From Cupriavidus necator N-1 (GTDB lineage: Bacteria; Pseudomonadota; Gammaproteobacteria; Burkholderiales; Burkholderiaceae), in the NCBI RefSeq assembly GCF_000219215.1, contig NC_015723.1:248001-312000 (forward strand): DNA of 64,000 bases. The letters run 5' to 3'. This document shows positions 19,605 through 27,650 of this stretch, in pieces. Each line of letters begins with the position of its first letter. The stretch's first letter is position 1. The notes below the pieces were generated by a model that saw only the letters and a program-made list of their open reading frames with translations, was not told the DNA's origin and searched no databases. The translations under genes were made by a program, and so were the position numbers.

Positions 19605-21935
19605 ATGAGCGTAGCCAAGTTTGTCGCGGCCAACGGCCGCGAAGCCATGCGCCAGGTGCGCGAAGCCATGGGTCCGGACGCCGTGGTGCTGTCCAACCGC
19701 ACCATCGAGGGCGGCGTGGAGATTGTCGCCATGCGCGATACGGATCTGGGCAGCGTGCAGGCCACGGCGCAGGTCTACGTGCCACCCGCGCCGGTGGTCG
19801 AGCCCGCCGCCATCAGCGACCTGCGCGGTGAGCTGCAATCGATGCGCGCGATGCTGGAGCGCCAGCTGGCCGGGATCAACCCTGCCCCAAGCGCGGTTGC
19901 AAGCGCGGCAGCGCACGGCGTGGCCGCCAGCGACCCGCTGCGCGAATCCCTGTTTGAATGGATGGTCGGCGCCGGCTTCTCCGGGCAACTGGCGCGCACG
20001 CTGCTGGCGCGGCTGCCACTGGGCTACGACCGCCCCGCGGCCATGGGCTGGATCCGCACCGAACTGGCCAGCAAGCTGCCGGTGCTGGGCGACGAGGACA
20101 GCCTGTTCGCGCAAGGCGGCGTGCTGGCGCTGGTGGGTCCCACCGGCGTGGGCAAGACCACCACCACGGCCAAGCTGGCGGCGCGCTTCGTGCTGCGCCA
20201 CGGTGCCGACAAGCTGGCGCTGCTGACCACCGACAGCTTCCGTATCGGCGCGCACGAACAGCTGCGCATCTACGGCGACATCCTCGGCGTGCCGGTGCAT
20301 GCGGTGAAGGATGCCGCCGACCTGCGCTTCGCGCTGGCGGCGATGAAGGACAAGCACCTGGTGATCATCGACACCGTCGGCATGAGCCAGCGCGACCGCA
20401 GCCTGTCGGAACAGATCGCCATGCTGGCCGGCGTGCCCGCGCCGGTGCAGCGCGTGCTGCTGCTCAACGGCGCCAGCCACGGCGATACCCTCAATGAAGT
20501 GGTGCATGCCTACCGCCATGACGCCGCGCCCGATGGCGGCGGCATCGACGGCTGCATCATCAGCAAGCTGGACGAAGCCACCCACCTGGGCTCGGTGCTG
20601 GACGTGGTGATCCGCCATCGCCTGCCGGTGTTCTACGCCTCCACCGGCCAGCGCGTGCCCGAGCACCTTGAGCTGGCCAACAGCACCGCGCTGGTGGAGC
20701 GCGCCTTCCTGACGCCGCGCCGCGGTTCGGTATTTGCCGATGCGGACGCCGCACGCCGGCGCAGCGCCGGCACCGATGACGAGGTGCCCGCGCGTGGCGG
20801 CGCCGACGAGGTGCTGCGCTCGCTGACCGACAGCGCGGACGCGCTGAGCCAGTGCGTGGCAGAACTCAATGGCGCGGGCCTGGGCCTCGACCTGGCCCGC
20901 TCGCTGTGGCAACAGCGCGGCGCCGACGCCCCGGCCCTGCGCGCCATGTCGCAGCAGGTGCGCGAGGCGGTCTGCCGCGACGTGACCCGCCAGTGCGAGC
21001 AATACGTGCTGGCCAGCGCCGCCACGCTGCAAGTGGCCGTGCCCGGCCGCCGCACGCCGCAGCCGATGCAGCACACGCTGTGGTTCGCCGACCGCGACGG
21101 CATGCCGCTGGCCGCCACCGTGACCCCGACCGGCCGTGCCGGCCATCCGCTGGGCGAAGCCGAGTCCGATGCCGCCAGCCTGCGCGCCGCCATGAGCGCC
21201 GCGCGCAAGGTGGTCAACCTGATTGATGCCATACCGTCCGCCGCCATGCTGGCACGCTGGCAGCAGGCCGGCGAGCGCTGGGTGGCCAGCGCGCGCAAGA
21301 CCGCGCGCGTAGTCAGCGCCGGCGCCGCCTGGAAGCTCGATGCGCTGGCCGACACGCTGACCTTCCACGCCGTCGGCGAGGACACCGTGCGCGAGCGTGA
21401 AGCCGTGCGCTGGCTGGCCAGCGCCGAAGTGCGCGTACCGGACAGCCCGGTGCGCGGCAAGGGCACCCCCGAAGGCGGCATCGATGCCTGCCTGGTGGTG
21501 GCCCGCCTGGCCGACCGCGCCACCGGCGAACTGCTGGATACCCGTTACCTGCTGTGCGACCCGGCGCTGGCGCAGGATGCCGCGCAGGTGGCGCGCTGGG
21601 CCTTGTGGACCGACGCAGCCGATGCGCGCCTGCGCACGCTGCGCCACGCCATCGACCACTTCGCCCAGGACGCCGAAAGCGGCCACGCCGCCGGCGCCGC
21701 GCTGGCCGCGCTGCAACTGGGCCTCTCGGTGCTGCGCTTGGAACACGCGCCGACCGCGGCCGCGCCCGCCTTCCTCGCGCGCCTGGCTGGCCGCACGGCG
21801 CGCCAGGGCGCGCCGGTGCCGGGCACGGTGCTCAATGAAGGCATGGGCCGCATGCTGGCATTGCTCGACGTGCTGGAAAACTATCCGGGCCGCGGCACCG
21901 CCGTGTCCGCTGAAGCCATGGAGGTCCTGCAGTGA
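19605..21935 (+). CDS. flhF: Flagellar SRP-type GTPase FlhF, long form
   Basis: FlhF is an SRP-family GTPase that controls flagellar placement and number. The N-terminal motif FVAANGREAMRQVREAMGPD is typical. The NG domain has the P-loop GPTGVGKTT at residues 178-186, TTDSFRIGAHEQLRIYGDIL, IIDTVGMSQRD and SKLDEATHLGSVLDV near 320. The GTPase core ends about residue 395. Another ~380 residues follow, Ala-rich and without a domain I recognise, making 776 residues against roughly 400-500 in most FlhF proteins. It lies between flhA and flhG, the usual order. Confidence 0.92.
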   Translation: MSVAKFVAANGREAMRQVREAMGPDAVVLSNRTIEGGVEIVAMRDTDLGSVQATAQVYVPPAPVVEPAAISDLRGELQSMRAMLERQLAGINPAPSAVASAAAHGVAASDPLRESLFEWMVGAGFSGQLARTLLARLPLGYDRPAAMGWIRTELASKLPVLGDEDSLFAQGGVLALVGPTGVGKTTTTAKLAARFVLRHGADKLALLTTDSFRIGAHEQLRIYGDILGVPVHAVKDAADLRFALAAMKDKHLVIIDTVGMSQRDRSLSEQIAMLAGVPAPVQRVLLLNGASHGDTLNEVVHAYRHDAAPDGGGIDGCIISKLDEATHLGSVLDVVIRHRLPVFYASTGQRVPEHLELANSTALVERAFLTPRRGSVFADADAARRRSAGTDDEVPARGGADEVLRSLTDSADALSQCVAELNGAGLGLDLARSLWQQRGADAPALRAMSQQVREAVCRDVTRQCEQYVLASAATLQVAVPGRRTPQPMQHTLWFADRDGMPLAATVTPTGRAGHPLGEAESDAASLRAAMSAARKVVNLIDAIPSAAMLARWQQAGERWVASARKTARVVSAGAAWKLDALADTLTFHAVGEDTVREREAVRWLASAEVRVPDSPVRGKGTPEGGIDACLVVARLADRATGELLDTRYLLCDPALAQDAAQVARWALWTDAADARLRTLRHAIDHFAQDAESGHAAGAALAALQLGLSVLRLEHAPTAAAPAFLARLAGRTARQGAPVPGTVLNEGMGRMLALLDVLENYPGRGTAVSAEAMEVLQ

Positions 21936-22741
21936 GCGCCCTCGCCATGGACCAGGCCGAGAGCCTGCGCCGGATGCTGGCGCCGCGCACGACGCGCCGT
22001 ATCGCCGTGGTCGCCAGCGAAGGCGGTGCCGGCGCGACCACCGTGGCCCTGGGCTTATCGCACGCGCTGGCCATGCAGGGCGAACGCGTGCTGCTGGTCG
22101 ACGAAGACGCTGCCGCGGCGCGCGCCACGCGGCTGTCCGGCGCCAGGCCCGCCGGCACCCTGGCCGATGTCAGCGCAGGCCGCCTGCCGCTGGAAGCTGC
22201 TGCAGGCACCGGTCCCGGTGGCGTGCTGTCGGTACTGCCGGCTGGCCGGCCTGTGCCGGGCAGCGCCTTGTCGGCTGCTGCCGCGAGTGGCTTTCGCAGC
22301 GTGCTGGTGGATGCCGGCGTCGATGCCGACGGCGCGCTGTCGCCGCTCGCGGGCGGCGCGCACAATGTGCTGATCGTAATGCGGCCTGAGCTCGCGTCGA
22401 TCACCGCCGCCTACGCCTGCATCAAGCGCCTGCATCACCTGTATGCCTGGCGCCAGTTCCACCTGATCGTCAACATGGCGGCGAGCGAGGCCACGGTGCA
22501 GGCGATCCTGCGCAATCTAGCGCGCACGGCCAGCCAGTACCTGGGCGTCGAGGCGTTGTGCGCGGGCTGGTTGCCATCCGACCCGCTAGTGGCGCGCGGC
22601 GTGCAACTGGGGCGCTGCGTGGTCGAGGCGTTTCCGGCGGCGCCGGCCACCACCGCGCTGCGCCGCACCGCCGGCAGCATCGGCGCCTGGCCGCTGCGCG
22701 CGGACGCGTCCGCCCCCGTGCCCGCAGCCGCAATGGCGTGA
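21932..22741 (+). CDS. flhG: MinD-like ATPase FlhG (FleN) with a degenerate P-loop
   Basis: FlhG/FleN normally counts flagella by ATP-dependent antagonism of FlhF and flagellar regulators. This 269-residue protein keeps the fold signature (RIAVVASEGGAGATTVALGL, then ERVLLVDEDAAAARATRLSG, then HNVLIVMRPELASITAAYACIK). The deviant Walker A KGGxGKT is EGGAGAT at residues 30-36, lacking both lysines, and the usual DTGAG motif reads DAGVD. ATP hydrolysis is therefore doubtful. The gene overlaps flhF by 4 bp. It could be an inactive or specialised FlhG. Confidence 0.85.
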   Translation: MSALAMDQAESLRRMLAPRTTRRIAVVASEGGAGATTVALGLSHALAMQGERVLLVDEDAAAARATRLSGARPAGTLADVSAGRLPLEAAAGTGPGGVLSVLPAGRPVPGSALSAAAASGFRSVLVDAGVDADGALSPLAGGAHNVLIVMRPELASITAAYACIKRLHHLYAWRQFHLIVNMAASEATVQAILRNLARTASQYLGVEALCAGWLPSDPLVARGVQLGRCVVEAFPAAPATTALRRTAGSIGAWPLRADASAPVPAAAMA

Positions 22742-22837
22742 GCCTGCCAGTTATGCCATCTCACCGAACCAGACCCTGAGCCAGCCCCCGCCCACGTTGT
22801 GGCGGTCCAGCAATCCAGCATTCACGAGAATTGCACC

Positions 22838-23554
22838 ATGTACACGATCCAGGGAAAGCTCGAACAGGCCGATGTGGTCAAGGCGCATGCACAGCTGGTG
22901 CGCCGCATCGCTCTGCAACTGGCCGCCAGGCTGCCTGCCAGCGTGCAGATCGACGACCTGATCCAGGCCGGCATGATCGGCCTGCTGGATGCCGCCAAGC
23001 GCTATGAAGACACCCACGGCGCGCGCTTTGAGACCTATGCCAGCCAGCGCATCCGCGGCGCCATGCTTGACGAGGTGCGCGCCAACGACTGGCAGTCGCG
23101 CAGCCTGCGCCAGTTCACCCGGCGCATCGAGCGCACGCAGCGAGGGCTGGAGCAGAAGCTCGGGCGCGCGCCGGTCGACTCCGAAGTGGCCGAGGCCATG
23201 GAGATGGCGCTGGACGAATACCAGTTGCTGCTCAATGAGGTCTATGGTTGCCAGCTACTGCACTACGAGGATTTCGAGCGCTCCGGCGAAGAAGACTTCC
23301 TGGACCGGCACCTTGGCGGCAGCGATGACGGCAACCCGCTGACCGTGCTGATGGAAAGCGGCATGCGCGAGGCGCTGATCCGCGCCATCGACCGGCTGCC
23401 CGAGCGCGAGAAGCTGGTGCTGTCGCTGTGCTACGACCAGGAGCTGAACCTGCGCGAGATCGGCGCGGTGCTCGATGTGACCGAGTCGCGCGTGTGCCAG
23501 ATCCGCGGCCAGGCGATCACGCGGCTGCGCAACCAGTTGCGCGGCTTGCTGTGA
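22838..23554 (+). CDS. fliA: Flagellar sigma factor FliA (sigma-28)
   Basis: Directs transcription of late flagellar and chemotaxis genes and is inhibited by FlgM. Region 2 includes IDDLIQAGMIGLLDAAKRYE and FETYASQRIRGAMLDEVRAND; region 3 includes RSLRQFTRRIERTQRGLEQKLG; region 4 has LPEREKLVLSLCYDQELNLREIG and TESRVCQIRGQAITRLR. The ATG at 22838 gives 238 residues, a normal size; a GTG at 22799 in the same frame would add 13 residues. It follows flhG by 96 bp and its stop overlaps the start of flhE. Confidence 0.95.
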   Translation: MYTIQGKLEQADVVKAHAQLVRRIALQLAARLPASVQIDDLIQAGMIGLLDAAKRYEDTHGARFETYASQRIRGAMLDEVRANDWQSRSLRQFTRRIERTQRGLEQKLGRAPVDSEVAEAMEMALDEYQLLLNEVYGCQLLHYEDFERSGEEDFLDRHLGGSDDGNPLTVLMESGMREALIRAIDRLPEREKLVLSLCYDQELNLREIGAVLDVTESRVCQIRGQAITRLRNQLRGLL

Positions 23555-23991
23555 TGCAGAGGATGGGCCGCGCCGCGCGCGGCGCTTGCTGCCTGCTGGC
23601 TGCCGTATCGGCCTGCGCCTGGGCCGCCATCGAGGGCGGCACCCGCCATGCCTGGACCGGATCGGTCAACGGGCCGGCACTCTACGGCCGCGGACAGCGT
23701 GCTGTGTCGCCGCCGATCCTGCCCATCGGCGTCTTGCCGCAGTCAGAAGGGGTCATCACGTCGGTGCGCTGGCGCTACAGCTTCGCCAAAACCCCACCCC
23801 TGGAACTGCAAGCCTATCTCTGCAATGCCCAGCGCTGCGTGCTGCTGCCGCAGGCGGAAGGCAAGACCGATGCGTTCTTCGGGGATGATGCCACCAAGGG
23901 CTTTGTATTCGCGTTCCGGGTGCCGGGGCAGGGTAGCCTGGTGCCGGTGCTGCAGGGGCGCAGCAATGAGTTGGTGGTGGGGTTTCGGTAG
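23554..23991 (+). CDS. flhE: Flagellar protein FlhE
   Basis: 145-residue exported protein of the FlhE family. A signal peptide (RAARGACCLLAAVSACAWA) is followed by a mature domain whose motifs match enteric FlhE: VITSVRWRYSFAKTPPLELQ, LCNAQRCVLLP and the C-terminal GSLVPVLQGRSNELVVGFR. In Salmonella FlhE is periplasmic and limits proton leakage through the export apparatus. The ATG shares its A with the fliA stop codon. It ends 27 bp before flgN, which is convergent. Confidence 0.88.
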   Translation: MQRMGRAARGACCLLAAVSACAWAAIEGGTRHAWTGSVNGPALYGRGQRAVSPPILPIGVLPQSEGVITSVRWRYSFAKTPPLELQAYLCNAQRCVLLPQAEGKTDAFFGDDATKGFVFAFRVPGQGSLVPVLQGRSNELVVGFR

Positions 23992-24018
23992 GAAAGAACG
24001 GAACATCAGGCGATAGCT

Positions 24019-24480
24019 TCAACCCGCCGCCAGACTCACCCCACCCGCTCCAGCCGCAGCCTTCCCATCCTTCCCATACAACCCCGCATCCCCGCCACTA
24101 TGCTGGCGCAGCGCCTGGATGGCTTCGCGGGTGAAGTCGAGGTGGGCGTTGACGACGGCGCCGTTCAGGGCGTTGCCGTCGCGCGCGGTGCGGGCGGCGA
24201 AGATCAGCTGGCGCCAGGCGTCGGCCACGGCCGGGTCGACCTGGCGGCCGAGCAGCTGGCCTTCGGGGCCGGCGCGCAGGCCCAGCGTGCCCATCTGGGC
24301 TTCGCGGGCCTTGAGCTGGCGGGACAGGGCCTGGCCCAGTTCAACCTTGCGCGTCAGCAGTCCGCTCAGGGACTGGAAGTCGCCCCGCTTGAGGGCGTCG
24401 CGCTCTTCGGCGAGGAGTTGGCCGAAGGCCTGGATGCCTTCGGTTTCGCGCTGCAGGGACTGGATCAGGCTCTGGTTCAT
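24019..24480 (-). CDS. flgN: Flagellar chaperone FlgN
   Basis: 153-residue helical export chaperone, expected to bind the hook-filament junction proteins FlgK and FlgL, both encoded in this window. The sequence has the typical N-terminal helix QSLQRETEGIQAFGQLLAEE and the Gln/Arg-rich middle LSRQLKAREAQMGTLGL. It lies 5 bp downstream of flgM in the same operon. Confidence 0.88.
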   Translation of the reverse strand: MNQSLIQSLQRETEGIQAFGQLLAEERDALKRGDFQSLSGLLTRKVELGQALSRQLKAREAQMGTLGLRAGPEGQLLGRQVDPAVADAWRQLIFAARTARDGNALNGAVVNAHLDFTREAIQALRQHSGGDAGLYGKDGKAAAGAGGVSLAAG

Positions 24481-24485
24481 TTGGG

Positions 24486-24794
24486 CTAGCGGGGTTCGGC
24501 CTGGCCAAGCTCGCGCAGGGTCGCGAGCAGGCCGTCGGCAATCTTGCCCGGGTCGATCCTGATCCGGCCCTCGGCGATGGCCTGGCGGATCTCTTCGACC
24601 TTGGCGGTGTCGATATCGTCGTCCGTGGGCTGCATCAGGCGGGCGCTGATGTCGCGTACCTGGGCGGCCAGCGGGCTGACGCTCAGGCCGGCGGACGGCG
24701 CCGCGGCGCTGGCCGGCGCGGCCTGGGGCCGGGCGGCGGCGTCGCCCGCGGGGGCGTCGGCGGGCCGGGACGAGGCGGTGTGGTTGATCTTCAC
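24486..24794 (-). CDS. flgM: Anti-sigma-28 factor FlgM
   Basis: 102-residue FlgM, which holds FliA inactive until exported through the completed hook-basal body. An Ala/Pro-rich, probably unstructured N-terminus is followed by the FliA-binding C-terminal half DDDIDTAKVEEIRQAIAEG and RIRIDPGKIADGLLATLREL. It is followed at once by flgN and preceded by a sigma-28-like promoter, which would give FliA control of its own inhibitor. Confidence 0.92.
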   Translation of the reverse strand: MKINHTASSRPADAPAGDAAARPQAAPASAAAPSAGLSVSPLAAQVRDISARLMQPTDDDIDTAKVEEIRQAIAEGRIRIDPGKIADGLLATLRELGQAEPR

Positions 24795-24823
24795 GGGGCG
24801 TTCCTTGCTGGTTTCCTATGGCA

Positions 24824-24849
24824 TTACGGTCGCGCCGGCGAATTCTTTA
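24824..24849 (-). promoter_or_regulatory. Sigma-28-like promoter upstream of flgM
   Basis: On the minus strand TAAAGAAT, a 10-bp spacer, then GACCGTAA, roughly matching the FliA consensus TAAAGTTT-N11-GCCGATAA. It lies 30 bp upstream of the flgM start. The match is looser than those before flhB and flgK. Confidence 0.45.
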
Positions 24850-24955
24850 GGGCGCTCGCCCCGATTTCGCCGCGCAGCGGTTTCGGCGGCATTTTCGCAT
24901 GCCGCTTGCCACGGGTTTCCAGTCTTTTGGCCACGATCAAGGCACTTACGGTGGG

Positions 24956-25771
24956 CTACTGCAGCACCACGGTGTCGCCGCTGCGTACCAGCCCGTTGAC
25001 CACCTGGCCGCTGCGCAGGCGTACCTGCACGGTGTTGCCGGTGGCGGCATCGGCCAGCACCTTGCCTTCGCTGGTGATCTGGAAGGCATCGCCCTCCACG
25101 GCCACGGTGACGGTCTGGCCCTGGCGCACGGCGATGGCCTTGCGCAGCAGGTCGGCGCGTATCGGCGAGCCCGCGGCAATACGGTTGGCGGTGACCGCGC
25201 CGGCAAGCTGCGCCGGATCGGTGATCACCGCGCGTGGCAGCGTGCCCAGGTCGCCCTGGCGGACTTCGATATCGGCCTGGCTGACCGGCTCGCCCGGGCC
25301 CAGCGCGCGTGCGGCGACGTAGTAATCGGTCAGCACCGACACGCGCGCCTGCATGTAGCGCACCCACGGCCGCTCGCCGCCGCAGCGCACGCCGACGGAG
25401 ACGCGGCCCCACGTCGACGTGCCGGCGGGCAGGAACGGGTCGGGCGCAAGGCAATCCGGCGCGCGGCCGCCCGAAGGCGGCGCCACCTGCACGCTGACCT
25501 TGCCCGGCAGGCCGGCGGTCTGCTGCAGCAGGAAGCGTTCGACGGCAACGCGCGCGGGGTCTTCGGCAAAGGGGCTGGCAGCGGGGTTGGCAGCGGGGTT
25601 GGCAGCGGGGTTGCCTGCATAAGCAGCCTGCTGCTGGCCGTGCGCGGCCGGCGCCTGCATGGCGACGGACATGACCTGCGCCGGCGCGGCACCGGCGGCG
25701 GCCGGCCCAAGCAGGCAGGCCGCCAGCAGGTCTTGCGCCAGGCTGCGGGCGTTGCGGCGATTCTGTTTCAT
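24956..25771 (-). CDS. flgA: Flagellar P-ring assembly chaperone FlgA
   Basis: Periplasmic chaperone needed for P-ring (FlgI) assembly. The ATG at 25771 (MKQNRRNARS) gives 271 residues with a signal peptide; a longer open frame begins at 25810 but lacks a better site. The C-terminal SAF domain is visible with YYVAARALGPGEPVSQADIEVRQGDL (read in two parts) and VEGDAFQITSEGKVLADA and VRLRSGQVVNGLV. An N-terminal insert of repeated ANPA units comes from a 12-bp tandem repeat. The gene is divergent from flgB. Confidence 0.93.
   Translation of the reverse strand: MKQNRRNARSLAQDLLAACLLGPAAAGAAPAQVMSVAMQAPAAHGQQQAAYAGNPAANPAANPAASPFAEDPARVAVERFLLQQTAGLPGKVSVQVAPPSGGRAPDCLAPDPFLPAGTSTWGRVSVGVRCGGERPWVRYMQARVSVLTDYYVAARALGPGEPVSQADIEVRQGDLGTLPRAVITDPAQLAGAVTANRIAAGSPIRADLLRKAIAVRQGQTVTVAVEGDAFQITSEGKVLADAATGNTVQVRLRSGQVVNGLVRSGDTVVLQ
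25571..25615 (-). repeat. 12-bp tandem repeat inside flgA
   Basis: The unit GGGGTTGGCAGC (plus strand) occurs almost four times, the first with one change. It encodes repeated AANP units near the mature N-terminus of FlgA. Because the unit is a multiple of three, copy changes alter length but not frame. Confidence 0.9.
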
Positions 25772-26015
25772 CTGGACTTCCCGGCAAGGACGGCACGGCA
25801 TGGATGGCATGCCTGGCGCACCGCCCCGTGACTGGCCGCGCGCCCGTTTACATCTGTCATCGGGGTCCCATTGTAGGCAGCCCCTCGCGCGAGGGCAGGC
25901 CGAAATGCATGGATTTCCCGTCCTTATTCATCCGATTGGCGTGACAGGTCGCCGCCTAAGATGGCAACCCTGAAGAAGGTCGTTCGCTCCGTTCATGTGA
26001 GCAGGGAGATGCCAG
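25772..26015. other. Divergent flgA-flgB intergenic region
   Basis: 244 bp that must hold promoters for the flgA and flgB directions. I found no clear sigma-28 box; activation by FlhDC is likely from the known hierarchy, but no FlhDC site could be confirmed by eye. Confidence 0.5.
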
Positions 26016-26423
26016 ATGATTGACAGACTCGACGCGGCACTACGTTTCCAGCAGGAAGCGCTGAGCCTGCGCAACCAGCGGCAGTCGGTGATTGCCTCCA
26101 ACATCGCGCACGCGGACACGCCCGGCTACAAGGCGCGCGACTTTGATTTTTCCAGCACGCTGGCGCAGAGCGTCGAACGCGGCCACCGCAATGAAGGCAT
26201 GTCGCTGTCCACCACCTCGATACGCCATCTGCCCGCGCAGGCCCCGGGGCGCGAGGAATTCGACCTGGCCTACCGCATCCCGCTGCAGTCCAGCGTCGAC
26301 GGCAACACCGTGGAAATGGATACCGAGCGCGTGGCCTTTGCCGACAACGCCGTGCACTTCGAGTCCGGCCTGACGGTGATGAATTCGAAGATCAAGACCA
26401 TGCTGGCCGCGATCCAGCAATAA
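26016..26423 (+). CDS. flgB: Proximal rod protein FlgB
   Basis: 135-residue rod subunit. The motif QSVIASNIAHADTPGYKARDFDF is the signature of the flagellar rod/hook N-terminus, and DTERVAFADNAVHFESGLTVMNSKIK forms the C-terminal part. The ATG follows GGGAGATGCCAG. First gene of the flgB-J operon. Confidence 0.96.
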   Translation: MIDRLDAALRFQQEALSLRNQRQSVIASNIAHADTPGYKARDFDFSSTLAQSVERGHRNEGMSLSTTSIRHLPAQAPGREEFDLAYRIPLQSSVDGNTVEMDTERVAFADNAVHFESGLTVMNSKIKTMLAAIQQ

Positions 26424-26447
26424 ATCGAGCAGTAAGGGAGAGAGCGC

Positions 26448-26855
26448 ATGCCGGCAATGAACATCTTCGACGTCGCGGGCTCGGCCATGGCCGCGCAGTC
26501 GCAGCGCATGAACGTGACCGCCTCCAACCTGGCCAATGCCGACAGCGTGGTCAGCCCCGACGGCCAGGCCTATCGCGCCAAGCAGGTCGTGTTCGGCATG
26601 GCGCCCACGCCGGGGCAGACGGACATCGGCGGCGTGCAGGTGCGAGGCGTGTCGGAAGACCCGTCGCCGCCGCGCATGGTGCACAACCCTACGCACCCCA
26701 TGGCCAATGCCCAGGGCTATGTGGTGATGCCCAACGTCAACCCGGTGGAAGAGATGGTCAACATGATCTCGGCCTCGCGCTCCTACCAGGCCAACGTGGA
26801 AGTGCTCAACACCGCCAAGAACATGATGCTCAAGACGCTGACGATCGGCCAGTGA
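26448..26855 (+). CDS. flgC: Proximal rod protein FlgC
   Basis: 135-residue rod subunit. It has the rod signature [20 protein letters not shown], the middle motif [17 protein letters not shown] and the C-terminal [21 protein letters not shown] good GGGAGAG ribosome-binding site precedes the ATG; a second ATG three codons inside is also possible. Confidence 0.96.
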   Translation: MPAMNIFDVAGSAMAAQSQRMNVTASNLANADSVVSPDGQAYRAKQVVFGMAPTPGQTDIGGVQVRGVSEDPSPPRMVHNPTHPMANAQGYVVMPNVNPVEEMVNMISASRSYQANVEVLNTAKNMMLKTLTIGQ

Positions 26856-26910
26856 CAAGCCCCGGCCTGTATCGGCAACGCCTCCACCCGCACGCAGACA
26901 ACGAACCGAC

Positions 26911-27582
26911 ATGACAACCACCTCCGCGGTAGGCAGCAACAGCAACACCCAGGGTATCAACGATGCCCTCAAGAGCGGCAGCGCCAGCGCGTCCGAGCTG
27001 CAGAACAACTTCCTGACCATGCTCGTCACGCAGATGAACAACCAGGACCCGCTCAACCCGATGGACAACGCGCAGCTGACCTCGCAGCTGGCGCAGATCA
27101 GCACGGTCAGCGGCATGCAGACCATGAACGCCACCCTGTCGCAGTTGCTGTCGCAGGTCAGCGCCAGCCGCGCCATGGACTCCGCGGCGCTGATCGGCCA
27201 TACCGTGATGGTGCCGGGCAAGCAGGTGTCGGTGGCAGGCGGCGTACCGGGCAAGTTTGGCCTGGACCTGCCGTCGACCGCGGATGCGGTCACCGTCGAC
27301 GTGCTCGACAAGGACGGCAACGTGGTGCGCACCATCGACATGAAGGGGCAGACCGCGGGCGTGCACAACGTCGCATGGGACGGCAAGAACAACGCCGGCG
27401 CGGCCGTGGCCGACGGCGACTACACCTTCAAGGTGACCGCCACCGCCAACGGCACCTCGGTGCAGCCGGTGGCGCTGGTCTACGGCAAGGTCCAGAGCAT
27501 CAGCGGCGACGCCAGCGGCGTGCTGGTGGACCTGGGCGACGGACAGACCGCGAACGTCGACGACGTACGGCGCATTCTCTAA
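26911..27582 (+). CDS. flgD: Hook scaffold protein FlgD
   Basis: 223-residue hook cap that allows FlgE polymerisation. The N-terminal FLTMLVTQMNNQDPLNPMDN is the family signature. The C-terminal part has the FlgD Ig-like and tudor-like regions, for example GQTAGVHNVAWDGKNNAGA and ADGDYTFKVTATA. It lies 55 bp after flgC. Confidence 0.95.
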   Translation: MTTTSAVGSNSNTQGINDALKSGSASASELQNNFLTMLVTQMNNQDPLNPMDNAQLTSQLAQISTVSGMQTMNATLSQLLSQVSASRAMDSAALIGHTVMVPGKQVSVAGGVPGKFGLDLPSTADAVTVDVLDKDGNVVRTIDMKGQTAGVHNVAWDGKNNAGAAVADGDYTFKVTATANGTSVQPVALVYGKVQSISGDASGVLVDLGDGQTANVDDVRRIL

Positions 27583-27650
27583 AACGCAGGTGCCGGCAGC
27601 GCACAGGCGCCGGCCGGCTTCAATGACAGCCTAGTCAAAAGGAAGCAATC

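Noticed and set aside
19599..21746. 715-codon open frame on the minus strand
   Set aside because: Fully antisense to flhF, with the low-complexity composition of shadow frames.
25571..25615. Short tandem repeat considered as CRISPR
   Set aside because: The unit is 12 bp, contiguous without spacers and in frame inside flgA.
25900..26000. Possible sigma-54 promoter before flgB
   Set aside because: A TTGG...GCC pattern is present but the spacing between GG and GC is 11 rather than 10, so the match fails.
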